DNA of 17,876 bases from positions 1-17,876 of the forward strand of contig JAPPJA010000007.1 in NCBI GenBank assembly GCA_028874675.1, read 5' to 3'. The notes beneath the pieces were generated by a model. The model searched no databases, had not been told where the DNA came from, and was given only the letters and a program-made list of their open reading frames with translations. How positions within the stretch are numbered: the first letter of the stretch is position 1; each line of letters starts with the position of its first letter. A program made the position numbers and the translations under genes. Origin of the DNA: Chloroflexota bacterium. GTDB taxonomy: Bacteria > Chloroflexota > Dehalococcoidia > Lucifugimonadales > UBA3495. Shown piece after piece: positions 7,157 to 14,542 of the stretch.

Positions 7157-7699
7157 CTATTCCTGTGCCGGCACCGCAGGAGGGCGGTAGTCCATGGGAG
7201 GGCGGCCATTGGATAGCCTGCCCCGGTCAGGGTCACTGGTGGGCTGTTCCAGGGAGCGAATTCTTGATTCCACTGACTCGTTAACATGGGGAGGTACGTA
7301 ATCAGAAGCCAGAGTTGGCGTCAATCGGGCAATCAGGTCCTCCGCAGCCTCAATAGCGCGTTCAACTTCGCGTATCGTGTAGTGGTGAAGGTAGAAGTTG
7401 TAACGGGCCTCCCGGGCTACCGAGTATGATCCCATGATGAACCGGTCATCAAGCTCGTCCTCTACTATTAGAGCCGCCTGTCTCAGCTTCCAGTCTGCCT
7501 CGCTGAACCAGCGACGCTTTTCGGCCACTGCCTTGATGGCATGGGCGGCGGCGCCCCAGGCTTTCTCAGAAGCTTGAAGCAGATCTCCCTTATCCAGTTC
7601 CTCTCGGGCCTTGACCAGAAAGTCACGGCTTATCAGGGCGTGGCGCTCCGACTCTTCGTCGGGAGAGGGGCCGGGGGCGGTGTTCAAGGGCAGGGTCAT
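7157..7699 (-). CDS. PaREP1/HEPN-like helical protein
   Basis: The 180-residue protein has a central all-helical domain (about 22-128) resembling the PaREP1 branch of the HEPN superfamily. It opens ISRDFLVKAREELDKGD, followed by LQASEKAWGAAAHAIKAVA. A possible HEPN Rx5H motif lies at R99-H105 (RYNFYLH). Many HEPN proteins are RNases or nucleotide-binding helical bundles, but PaREP1-type proteins are mostly uncharacterised, so activity is not claimed. The C-terminal 50 residues are proline-rich and look disordered. The ATG at 7699 has an AGGGAA Shine-Dalgarno. It sits 46 nt after the nuclease gene and 15 nt before metF within an otherwise metabolic run; the context does not show whether its partner is the nuclease or neither. 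Confidence 0.7.
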   Translation of the reverse strand: MTLPLNTAPGPSPDEESERHALISRDFLVKAREELDKGDLLQASEKAWGAAAHAIKAVAEKRRWFSEADWKLRQAALIVEDELDDRFIMGSYSVAREARYNFYLHHYTIREVERAIEAAEDLIARLTPTLASDYVPPHVNESVESRIRSLEQPTSDPDRGRLSNGRPPMDYRPPAVPAQE

Positions 7700-7745
7700 G
7701 GGAATTCCCTATTTGCTTTTGCTGCTATTCTAACACAGGCCCCTA

Positions 7746-8843
7746 TCAGGCCTGCGTGTCCTCTTGGCAGGTTAACAGGCCATTGGCTTCGCGGTAGGCT
7801 TCGGCAAATGCTTGCAACCATTCTTCCCTGACATTCTCCAGTCTGATGTTAAACGAGCCTCCTCGTTCTACGATAGGCTGGCCTATCAGATCCTGCAGCA
7901 CTTGGGCAGATTTGGGCGAGAATTGTTCCAGATAGCCTCGTTGCACCCTGATTGCAGACCTATGCTTTACGACCCTAACCAGATTTGGATTGTTGCCGAT
8001 GGGAAGCCCGATCAATAGGTTACATCTGTCGTTATGAACGTAGGTGCTGAGAACCGCAATCTTCTCTTTTTCAAGGCCAGTGGCCCAGTCAAACAACTTT
8101 TCAAGAAGTGGTCGAGCATTCCCTTCGGCCGATTCGATTCGTTCCCTAAAGAGCGAACCACCCTCCACAAAACTACCGAATACCGACTTGCGTTCTCTGT
8201 CCTGCTCTTCTTCACGCTCCCTGATCCTGACTAGATAACTCTGTGCCTCGGGTAGGGGAATAGTCTGGCTGGTTTCTATCAGCAGTTCGGGACCGCTACG
8301 ATGGGGCTGCATTCTTATACAGGTAACGTCAAGGCCGGACTCATTCAACCATAATGCACAAGTAGTCAATTCCGAGGAGAATCCTTCTGACGCAAGGATG
8401 ATGCGTGGTCTTTCGGAGGCAAACCGTGCTCCATCGCTATTTTCCAGGTGTTCCCTGATTCTCTCTTCCGAATCTTCTTCCGAGCCTATCCCGGCCAGAT
8501 ACGCTCTGTGCGTCTCAATGGCTTGCTGCAGTGTCATTGCTGAAACCATCGCAGCGTACCGAATAGCTTGCAGTTCCATGTGGCTCCCGGTATCGCCTCG
8601 CTTAAGTTCTATCACTACCAATCGTCCGGTAGCGTCCAGGGCCAGCAAGTCTATGCTCCTGCCCGAACCTTCCCAGTTTGAGAATTCCTCGGTGATTATG
8701 AACAGACCCTCTTCAAGTATCTCAGGCTGGTCGCGCAACATGCGCTGTAAATCTGATCGTTCCAGCACCCCCTCCTGCCCGAAGGAAGTGGCAGCTACCG
8801 CTTCCAGCCGCTCCTTATCCCCTACCATCTTATAGATCGCCAT
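7746..8843 (-). CDS. PD-(D/E)XK nuclease-like protein (NucS/DUF91-like N-terminal domain)
   Basis: The 365-residue protein has an N-terminal restriction-endonuclease-like core: EEGLFIITEEF (about 44-54), then SIDLLALD with D65, then VVIELKRG with E79 and K81, then ELQAIRYAAMVSAM at 90-103. The spaced D...ExK with a following Q/Y helix is the active-site arrangement of the DUF91/NucS type of PD-(D/E)XK nuclease. Residues about 105-240 are charged and partly coiled-coil-like; the C-terminal 120 residues (from about 240) form a second, unrecognised domain. The likely role is DNA cleavage or repair, but the substrate is unknown. The ATG at 8843 has GGAG about 9 nt upstream. The gene starts 35 nt after aroC stops, and its base composition is less GC-rich than the flanking metabolic genes, suggesting acquisition. 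Confidence 0.75.
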   Translation of the reverse strand: MAIYKMVGDKERLEAVAATSFGQEGVLERSDLQRMLRDQPEILEEGLFIITEEFSNWEGSGRSIDLLALDATGRLVVIELKRGDTGSHMELQAIRYAAMVSAMTLQQAIETHRAYLAGIGSEEDSEERIREHLENSDGARFASERPRIILASEGFSSELTTCALWLNESGLDVTCIRMQPHRSGPELLIETSQTIPLPEAQSYLVRIREREEEQDRERKSVFGSFVEGGSLFRERIESAEGNARPLLEKLFDWATGLEKEKIAVLSTYVHNDRCNLLIGLPIGNNPNLVRVVKHRSAIRVQRGYLEQFSPKSAQVLQDLIGQPIVERGGSFNIRLENVREEWLQAFAEAYREANGLLTCQEDTQA

Positions 8844-8878
8844 ACTGTTTTCTCCGGACTCGTTTCCCTAACTACCCC

Positions 8879-10069
8879 CTACCGGTAAACCTTCCTTGGC
8901 CCCACCGTCCTCATGTACCCCTCATAATTGTGGCGGGTTTCGGGGATAGAGTCGCCGCCGAATTTTTCCATGAAGGCGTCGGCCAGCACCAGGGCTACCA
9001 TGGCCTCGCCGATTACCCCGGCTGGAGGCGCCTGGCAGACGTCGGACCGCTCAAAGTGGGCCTGCACCGGTTCCCCCGTGTCCAGGTCCACCGAGGGCAG
9101 GGGCTGGTGCAGGGTGGCAATGGGCTTGATTCCAAACCGCGCTACCAGGGGCATGCCGTCGGTCATTCCGCCCTCGGTGCCGCCGGCCCGGTTGGTCTTG
9201 CGCTGCCACGGGTTGTCGGGGTCGGTTACCGGCTCGATGACGTCGTGAACTTCCGATCCCCGCTTGTTTACCACTTCCCAGCCAGGCCCGATGGAGACGT
9301 CCTTGACAGCATTGATGGACATCAGGGCCTGGGCAATCCGGCCGTCAATCTTCTTGTCCCACTGGATGTGCGACCCCAGTCCAATTGGCACGTGCTCGGC
9401 GATAACTTCTACGGTGCCGCCCACCGTGTCTCCCGCATCCCGGGCGGCGTCAACCTCGGCGATCATCTTCTGGGTGGCTTCCGGGTCGGCGCAACGCACG
9501 GGAGACTCCTCCACCGCGTCCCAGTCAATGGCATCGTGGGAGTCCGGCGTATCCGCCCACACCCCGCCGATGGAAATGACGTGGCTGTGCAGCTTGATGC
9601 CGAACTCCTCCAGCAAACGCATGGCGATAGCCCCGGCGGCCACCCGCGCCGCCGTCTCCCGGGCGCTGGCCCGCTCCAGGACGTTGCGCACGTCGGAGAA
9701 CCCGTACTTCATCGTTCCGGGGAGGTCGGCGTGGCCCGGCCGTATTCTCGTAACCCGGCGGTTGCGCCCTTCCTGCGACGGATTCTCCACGTATTCCACC
9801 GCCATGGCCTCGGTCCAGTTGGCCCAGTCCTTGTTCTCGATGGTCATTCCGATGGGACTGCCCAGCGTGAGGCCGTGGCGGACACCCGTCATTATGTGGG
9901 CCCAGTCCTGCTCAATGAGCTGGCGTCCCCCTCTCCCGTACCCACGCTGTCGCCGGGCCAACTGGGTCCCGATATATTCCTCGCTGATGGACAGGGCAGC
10001 CGGCACGCCCTCCATAATTATCACCAACCCCTGGCCATGGGACTCACCCGCCGTAAACCACCGGATCAT
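8879..10069 (-). CDS. aroC: Chorismate synthase
   Basis: AroC makes chorismate from 5-enolpyruvylshikimate-3-phosphate using reduced FMN, the last shikimate step. Signatures are GESHG near residue 8, RRQRGYGRGGR near 41, DLPGTMKYGFSDVRNVLERA followed by SARET (about 116-141), the NRAGGTEGGMTDG FMN/substrate region, and ERSD near the C-terminus. At 396 residues it is a full-length bacterial enzyme. A TTG at 10075 would extend the frame by two residues, but the ATG at 10069 is preferred: AGAGGT lies 8 nt upstream of it, and only 2 nt from the TTG. The gene heads the run aroC-nuclease-HEPN-metF-acpS-nnr. A 34-bp inverted repeat begins 24 nt upstream of its start. Confidence 0.96.
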   Translation of the reverse strand: MIRWFTAGESHGQGLVIIMEGVPAALSISEEYIGTQLARRQRGYGRGGRQLIEQDWAHIMTGVRHGLTLGSPIGMTIENKDWANWTEAMAVEYVENPSQEGRNRRVTRIRPGHADLPGTMKYGFSDVRNVLERASARETAARVAAGAIAMRLLEEFGIKLHSHVISIGGVWADTPDSHDAIDWDAVEESPVRCADPEATQKMIAEVDAARDAGDTVGGTVEVIAEHVPIGLGSHIQWDKKIDGRIAQALMSINAVKDVSIGPGWEVVNKRGSEVHDVIEPVTDPDNPWQRKTNRAGGTEGGMTDGMPLVARFGIKPIATLHQPLPSVDLDTGEPVQAHFERSDVCQAPPAGVIGEAMVALVLADAFMEKFGGDSIPETRHNYEGYMRTVGPRKVYR

Positions 10070-10077
10070 TTTCAATT

Positions 10078-10083
10078 ACCTCT
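10078..10083 (-). promoter_or_regulatory. Shine-Dalgarno AGAGGT that fixes the aroC start
   Basis: On the minus strand AGAGGT is followed by 8 nt and the ATG at 10069. The alternative TTG at 10075 would be only 2 nt from the motif, too close for normal initiation. Confidence 0.65.
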
Positions 10084-10092
10084 AATGTTGAT

Positions 10093-10179
10093 TTATCCAC
10101 GAATTCCCACGAATATTCACTAATGGGTCTTTAATGGCAAATATTCCATTAGCGCTTATTCGTGACTATTCGTGGATAA
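10093..10179. repeat. CCACGAAT palindromic repeat upstream of aroC
   Basis: Two 34-nt arms (10093-10126 and the reverse complement of 10146-10179) match at 28 positions and enclose a 19-nt centre. Both arms begin TTATCCACGAAT, then CACGAATA ten bases on, and end CTAATGG. CACGAAT units recur at 10-bp intervals, about one helical turn. The structure sits 24-110 nt upstream of the aroC ATG. A related palindrome occurs upstream of aroE at 11735-11842, so this is a dispersed repeat; whether it also acts in regulation is inference. Confidence 0.75.
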
Positions 10180-10211
10180 GGAAGGAAGAGTTGAAGTGAG
10201 ATGCTTGTTGC

Positions 10212-10262
10212 TCAGCTGCGCGACTTCATCGCCCGTGTGGCTGCTTCCAGCACAACCGTTTC
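10212..10262 (-). pseudogene. Orphan duplicate of the aroE 3' end
   Basis: The minus strand encodes ETVVLEAATRAMKSRS and a TGA stop at 10212-10214. The intact AroE ends VSVMLEAATRAMRSQH. Codons for LEAATRAM differ between the copies mostly at third positions (for example GCG/GCA, ACC/ACA, GCC/GCG), the pattern of a once-functional homologous gene end. Upstream the frame continues a few residues (LPER, compare LERP in AroE) and then meets a TAG inside the protease gene's 3' end. The remnant lies between the protease gene and the aroC-upstream palindrome. It is too short to encode anything; its value is as a trace of rearrangement. Confidence 0.6.
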
Positions 10263-10281
10263 CCTTTCCGGCAGGCTTGAA

Positions 10282-10683
10282 TCAAGCTATCCCTGTCAGC
10301 CGCACCTGTTCAAGGGCTAAACCGGTCCAGTATCGCTTGGCCTCCACTGGTATGAGCTCATTGTTCACTGGATCCACAGCCAACAGGGCTTGTTCCAGGG
10401 TGACCACGCCCAGGAGGCTGGGTTCTCCTTCTTCAGCGAAAATGACTGTGGTCATGAACTCTTTGCCTGCCAGCCTGACCGCGGTGTCGCCCAGTTCTAC
10501 AGGTTGCCTACTGCCGTCGGCAAGCCGTGACTGCTCGGTACGGCTAACCGGTACTCCCAGGGCCTGCAACAGTTCCCGGGGCAGAGCCGTGAAAGTGGAG
10601 CCGGTGTCCACTTCCAGATTTACTTCCTGGAAATTTCGCCCTTGGGGGTCTCCTACTTCCATTGTCGCGGTTACCGTTCCCAT
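10282..10683 (-). CDS. Small retropepsin-like clan AA aspartic protease
   Basis: The 133-residue protein carries the catalytic triad segment EVDTGSTFTALP (DTGS at 26-29), followed by LADG near 54-57, which may be in the flap region, and PSLLGVVTLEQALLAVDP at 89-105. The second glycine of that last stretch matches the hydrophobic-hydrophobic-Gly motif of retropepsin-type enzymes. The single-domain length implies an active homodimer. Bacterial members of this clan are widespread but mostly of unknown substrate. No signal peptide or membrane anchor is present. The ATG at 10683 was chosen because the conserved strand follows and AGGA lies about 9 nt upstream; the frame is open to 10794, but those 37 extra residues look unlike the family. 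The gene lies between aroE and the orphan aroE tail. Confidence 0.75.
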   Translation of the reverse strand: MGTVTATMEVGDPQGRNFQEVNLEVDTGSTFTALPRELLQALGVPVSRTEQSRLADGSRQPVELGDTAVRLAGKEFMTTVIFAEEGEPSLLGVVTLEQALLAVDPVNNELIPVEAKRYWTGLALEQVRLTGIA

Positions 10684-10856
10684 TTTTGGTCGTCCTGTGC
10701 GATATTGCCTGGCCCGGAAAGGCGGTTCGCAATTTCTATGTTTCGGATAAAGTCTGTTACAACAAATCACGGTAAATGTTTTCACTACAAGCACAGACCG
10801 CTATCGCAAATGCTGTGCCCGCAGGAAAGCATTCAATGCGGAAGGTCTTGGAAATT

Positions 10857-10872
10857 CACTGAGCGTTCAGTG
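10857..10872 (-). terminator. Weak hairpin at the aroE stop
   Basis: CACTGA, loop, TCAGTG forms a 6-bp stem spanning the aroE stop codon, followed on the minus strand by AATTT rather than a real T-run. It may be a weak terminator or simply chance. The rest of the gap to the protease start (10684-10866) holds no gene that I recognise. Confidence 0.25.
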
Positions 10873-11721
10873 TTGGGACCGCATGGCCCGGGTGGCCGCT
10901 TCCAGCATTACGGACACCGGGGCGGGCCGTTCCAGCCACATTTCGAAGGAAGCCGCGCCCTGGTACACCAGCATCTGGATGCCTCCCAGGGTTTTGGCCC
11001 CGGCCTGGGCCGCTTCCCGAAGCAGGCGGGTTTGAAGGGGATTATACACCAGGTCATTGACCAGGGCCGTTGCCGGAATGGCGTCGCCGGGCAGCGGTGT
11101 TTCATCCTCGCCGGGCCCGTGGGTCATGCCAATGGAGGTGCAGTTGACGATGAGTTCCGCGCTGGCGGCAGCCCCGCTCAGGTCGGCCCCTTCCAACGGA
11201 ATCGCCCGCGCGGTTACCCCCCGGTTCTGGCCGAGCAGCGCCAGGTTTTCCGCCCGTTCCGGGGTCCGGTTGGCGATGGTCAGTTCACCGACGCCTTCGC
11301 GGGCCAGGGCCAGGACCACGCCTCTCGCGGCTCCCCCTGCCCCCAAAATCAGGGTACGGCGGCGCTGGGGATCAAACCCTGCCCCTTCCCGCAATGCCCG
11401 CAAAAAGCCGTACCCGTCCGTATTGTGCCCCATCAGCCGCCCATCACGATTGACAATGGTGTTCACCGCCCCAGCCTCAGTGGCCCAGTCATCAATCTCG
11501 TCCAGGAAGGGCATAACCGCCAGCTTGTGGGGGACGGTGACGTTAATGCCCATAATGCCCGGCTGCCGCAGGCCGTTGACAAAACCCTCCACCTCATCGG
11601 GCGCCACCTGGTAGGCCGCATAATTGGCATCCACACCGCACTCATCCAGCGCCGCCTGCTGAAACACCGGCGACATCGAGTGTCCAATGGGATAGCCAAT
11701 AATGCCTAAAGCAGTATCCAT
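10867..11721 (-). CDS. aroE: Shikimate dehydrogenase (NADP+)
   Basis: AroE reduces 3-dehydroshikimate to shikimate. The 284-residue protein has the full set of signatures: GYPIGHSMSP at about 9-18, NVTVPHK with the catalytic Lys near 66, AGAVNTIV, GHNTDGYGF with the catalytic Asp, the NADP loop GAGGAARGV near 127, NRT, NCTSIGM, DLVYNP and GGIQMLVYQGAASFEMW near the end. Its length is typical of single-domain bacterial AroE. The ATG at 11721 has only a purine-rich leader (GAAGAAAAAC) and no strong Shine-Dalgarno. A CCACGAAT palindrome starts 14 nt upstream of the ATG and fills the gap to valS. A second copy of its last coding segment lies at 10212-10262. Confidence 0.96.
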   Translation of the reverse strand: MDTALGIIGYPIGHSMSPVFQQAALDECGVDANYAAYQVAPDEVEGFVNGLRQPGIMGINVTVPHKLAVMPFLDEIDDWATEAGAVNTIVNRDGRLMGHNTDGYGFLRALREGAGFDPQRRRTLILGAGGAARGVVLALAREGVGELTIANRTPERAENLALLGQNRGVTARAIPLEGADLSGAAASAELIVNCTSIGMTHGPGEDETPLPGDAIPATALVNDLVYNPLQTRLLREAAQAGAKTLGGIQMLVYQGAASFEMWLERPAPVSVMLEAATRAMRSQH

Positions 11722-11734
11722 TTTTGTTTTTCTT

Positions 11735-11842
11735 CAATCCACGAATGCCCACGAATAACCACGAATGAATTCCATTGGTGAACATTCGTGCCTATTCGTG
11801 GAAGAATCCCTTCCTGTTCCTTCGTGTTCATTCGTGGATTGA
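11735..11842. repeat. CCACGAAT palindromic repeat upstream of aroE
   Basis: Three CCACGAAT units start at 11739, 11749 and 11759, exactly 10 bp apart. Inverted units (ATTCGTG) at 11784 and 11794, and a second pair near 11820 and 11830, are again 10 bp apart. The outermost arms read CAATCCACGAATG on both strands (11735 inward and about 11841 inward). The array fills nearly the whole gap between the valS stop and the aroE start. It is related to the repeat at 10093-10179 but larger and more complex, with nested pairing options. Confidence 0.75.
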
Positions 11843-11845
11843 GAC

Positions 11846-14542
11846 TTAACTCCCCCCAAGCTGCGCCAGGATTTCCCCCAGCCGCTGCTGCTGTTCCTGC
11901 AGGTTGCGCAGCCGGTCTTCCTCGGTTTCCACCACGTCGGGGCGGGCCTTGGCGCGGAAGTTGGGATTGTTCACCAGCTTCTCCTTACGCTCCAGTTCCC
12001 GCTGGCAGTTGTCCAGTTCCTCCCGCAGCCTGTCCTGCTCGGCGGCCAAATCCACCACCCCTTCCAGGGGCAGGCGCACCACCAGCGGATTCACCACCAG
12101 GGTCACCCCACGGGTCTGCTCTGAACCCTCCGGCGCCCCCGATGTGATGCTCAGCGGCTCAATGCGCGACAGCGTGCGGATTACCTCCGCTTCCTCTTCC
12201 ATGGCCCCCCGCAGCCCGTTGGCCTCAACCTGCGCCTCAAGCCGCTGGTTGGCCGGAATGCGCAACTGGGCCCGGGTGTTCCGCACGGCCCGGATGGTCT
12301 GCATCACCAGGGAGATTTCCTCCTCGGCCTGCCGGTCGTGCCGCGGCGCCTCCACCTGCGGGTAGTCGGCTATCATAATGGATGCCGCGAATCCGCCTTC
12401 CTCGGGCAGCCTCGAGGTCAGGTTCTGCCAGATTTCCTCGGTTATGAACGGCATAAAGGGATGCAGCAGGCGCAGCGTCCGCTCCAGCACATGGGCCAGC
12501 ACTGGACGCGGCGACGGGCCCTCACCCGACCGCATCCGAACCTTGGCCATCTCGATATACCAGTCGCAGAACTCGTTCCAGATGAAGTCGTACAGCGTTT
12601 GCTGGGCCTCACCCAGTTCAAAAGTGGCCAGCGAGTTGTTCACGTCGGCGGTGACCCGGTCCAGCAGGCTGACAATCCACCGGTCTTCCCGGTGCTCCAG
12701 GCTGGACAATTCCCGCCAGCCGTCCAGGTCGTCCTGCCCCTCCAGCGAGGTTATGACGAAGCGGGCGGCGTTCCAGACCTTGTTGGCAAAGTTGCGGGCC
12801 GCCTCCAGCTTGCCCTCGGTTATGCGCAGGTCGTTGCCCGGGGCCGTGCCGGTGGACAGGGCAAACCGCAGGGCGTCCGTGCCGTACCGGTCAATCAGGT
12901 CCAGGGGGTCCATGGTATTCCCCCGGGTCTTGCTCATCTTGTCGCCGTTGGCATCCCTTATGAGGCCGTGGAGGTACACGGTTCGGAAGGGAATCTCCCC
13001 CGTATTCTCAATGCCCATCATTATCATGCGGGCCACCCAGAAAAACAGGATGTCGTAGCCCGTCTCCATGACGGCGGTGGGATAGAAGTAGCTCAGGTCC
13101 TCCGTATCGTCCGGCCAGCCCAGGGTGGAATGGGGCCACAGGCCCGAACTGAACCAGGTGTCCAGCACGTCTTCGTCCTGCAGCAGCCGGTCCGACCCGC
13201 AGGCCGTGCACGCCGTGGGATCCTCCGTGTCCACCACGAGTTCCCCGCAGGCCTGGCAATACCACACCGGAATCCGGTGCCCCCACCATAGCTGCCGGCT
13301 GATACACCAGTCCCTGATGTTCTCCAGCCAGTTCAGATAGACCCGCGAGAACCGGTCGGGAACGATTGAAATGTCGCCGTTGGCCACCGCGGCGTGGGCC
13401 CGTCCCGCGATGCTGTCCCGCTCCTGGTGGTTGCCCACCTTCAGGAACCACTGCAGGCTGATGAGCGGTTCCACCACCGCGTCGCAGCGCTGGCAGTGGC
13501 CCACCGAGTGGCGGTAGTCTTCCACCTTCTCCAGCAGCCCCAGCCCGTCCAGCTCCTCGGCTACGGCGCTGCGGGTGTCGAACCGCTCCCGGCCCTCGTA
13601 CTTGCCCGCCACCGCAGTCATATTCCCGTCAATGCCAATAACGTTGATGATTTCCAGCCCGTGCCGCTCACCAATTTCAAAGTCCGTAACGTCGTGCCCC
13701 GGCGTAACCTTCAGCGCGCCCGTCCCGAACTCCATCTCAATGGCCTCGTCGCCCACGATGGGAATGGGTCGGTCCATTATGGGCAGCATGGCCTGTTTTC
13801 CAACGTAGGCTGCATAGCGCGGGTCCTCCGGATGCACCGCCACGCCCGTATCGCCCAGCATGGACTCGGGCCGCGTTGTCGCCACGGTAATGTGCCCGCC
13901 GCCATCGGCCAGGGGATAGCGGATGTAATACAGCTTGCCGTCCTGCTCCTGGTACTCAACCTCCAGGTCGGAGAGGGCCGTGGCACAGCGCGGGCACCAG
14001 TTGATAATGCGCTCGTGGCGGTAAATCAGCCCCTTCCGGTACAGGTTGACGAATGTGCTGCGGACCGCCTTGGCCGGACCCGGGTCCAGCGTGAACCTCA
14101 GCCGCGTCCAGTCGCAGGAGGTGCCCAGCCGCTTGTGCTGTTCGTCAATGGTATTGCCGTAGCGGGCCACCCACTCCCACACCCGTTCCTGGAACTTCTC
14201 CCGTCCCAGTTCGTGGCGGTTGGTGCCCTCCTCCGCCAGCAGACGTTCTACCACCCACTGGGTGGCGATGCCTGCATGGTCCTTGCCTGGCAGCCACAGG
14301 GTGTCGTCCCCGCACATCCGGCGCCAGCGCGTCAACGCGTCCTCAATGGTCGCCGTCAGGGCGTGGCCCAGGTGCAGTTCGCCCGTAACGTTGGGCGGCG
14401 GCATGATGATAACGAAGGGCTGGCGGCCCGGGCGTATCTCCGGCGTGAAGTAGCCGGCGGCCTGCCACTCCTGGTAGGTGCGCTGTTCCACGGACGCGGG
14501 ATCATAGGCACGGGGAATCTCGGCGGGAGCGCTGGAGGTCAT
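11846..14542 (-). CDS. valS: Valyl-tRNA synthetase
   Basis: ValS charges tRNA-Val with valine. The 898-residue class Ia enzyme shows PPPNVTGELHLGH with the HIGH-type HLGH at 57-60, WLPGKDHAGIATQ at 83-95, the editing-domain segments TTRPESMLGDTGVAVHPED (from 222) and GTGALKVTPGHD (from 273), and the KMSKT loop at 535-539. Cysteine pairs at CPRC (183), CQRC (350) and two CxxC near 429-448 are possible zinc sites. The C-terminal 70 residues form the charged coiled-coil tRNA-binding arm typical of ValRS. The ATG at 14542 has AGGGAGAG ending 5 nt upstream. It is the first gene of the high-GC block, with a 348-nt upstream gap and aroE 124 nt downstream. No T-box consensus is visible upstream. Confidence 0.97.
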   Translation of the reverse strand: MTSSAPAEIPRAYDPASVEQRTYQEWQAAGYFTPEIRPGRQPFVIIMPPPNVTGELHLGHALTATIEDALTRWRRMCGDDTLWLPGKDHAGIATQWVVERLLAEEGTNRHELGREKFQERVWEWVARYGNTIDEQHKRLGTSCDWTRLRFTLDPGPAKAVRSTFVNLYRKGLIYRHERIINWCPRCATALSDLEVEYQEQDGKLYYIRYPLADGGGHITVATTRPESMLGDTGVAVHPEDPRYAAYVGKQAMLPIMDRPIPIVGDEAIEMEFGTGALKVTPGHDVTDFEIGERHGLEIINVIGIDGNMTAVAGKYEGRERFDTRSAVAEELDGLGLLEKVEDYRHSVGHCQRCDAVVEPLISLQWFLKVGNHQERDSIAGRAHAAVANGDISIVPDRFSRVYLNWLENIRDWCISRQLWWGHRIPVWYCQACGELVVDTEDPTACTACGSDRLLQDEDVLDTWFSSGLWPHSTLGWPDDTEDLSYFYPTAVMETGYDILFFWVARMIMMGIENTGEIPFRTVYLHGLIRDANGDKMSKTRGNTMDPLDLIDRYGTDALRFALSTGTAPGNDLRITEGKLEAARNFANKVWNAARFVITSLEGQDDLDGWRELSSLEHREDRWIVSLLDRVTADVNNSLATFELGEAQQTLYDFIWNEFCDWYIEMAKVRMRSGEGPSPRPVLAHVLERTLRLLHPFMPFITEEIWQNLTSRLPEEGGFAASIMIADYPQVEAPRHDRQAEEEISLVMQTIRAVRNTRAQLRIPANQRLEAQVEANGLRGAMEEEAEVIRTLSRIEPLSITSGAPEGSEQTRGVTLVVNPLVVRLPLEGVVDLAAEQDRLREELDNCQRELERKEKLVNNPNFRAKARPDVVETEEDRLRNLQEQQQRLGEILAQLGGS

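Noticed and set aside
10069..10075. TTG start for aroC two codons upstream
   Set aside because: The AGAGGT motif would be only 2 nt from the TTG but is 8 nt from the ATG at 10069, and the family begins at the ATG.
8930..10123. Long plus-strand open frame opposite aroC
   Set aside because: It covers aroC almost exactly in antisense and has His/Gly/Pro/Arg-rich composition without motifs; a shadow of aroC.
11735..11842. CRISPR array
   Set aside because: The repeat units are only about 8 bp at 10-bp spacing and occur in both orientations; there are no spacers of CRISPR length and no cas genes.
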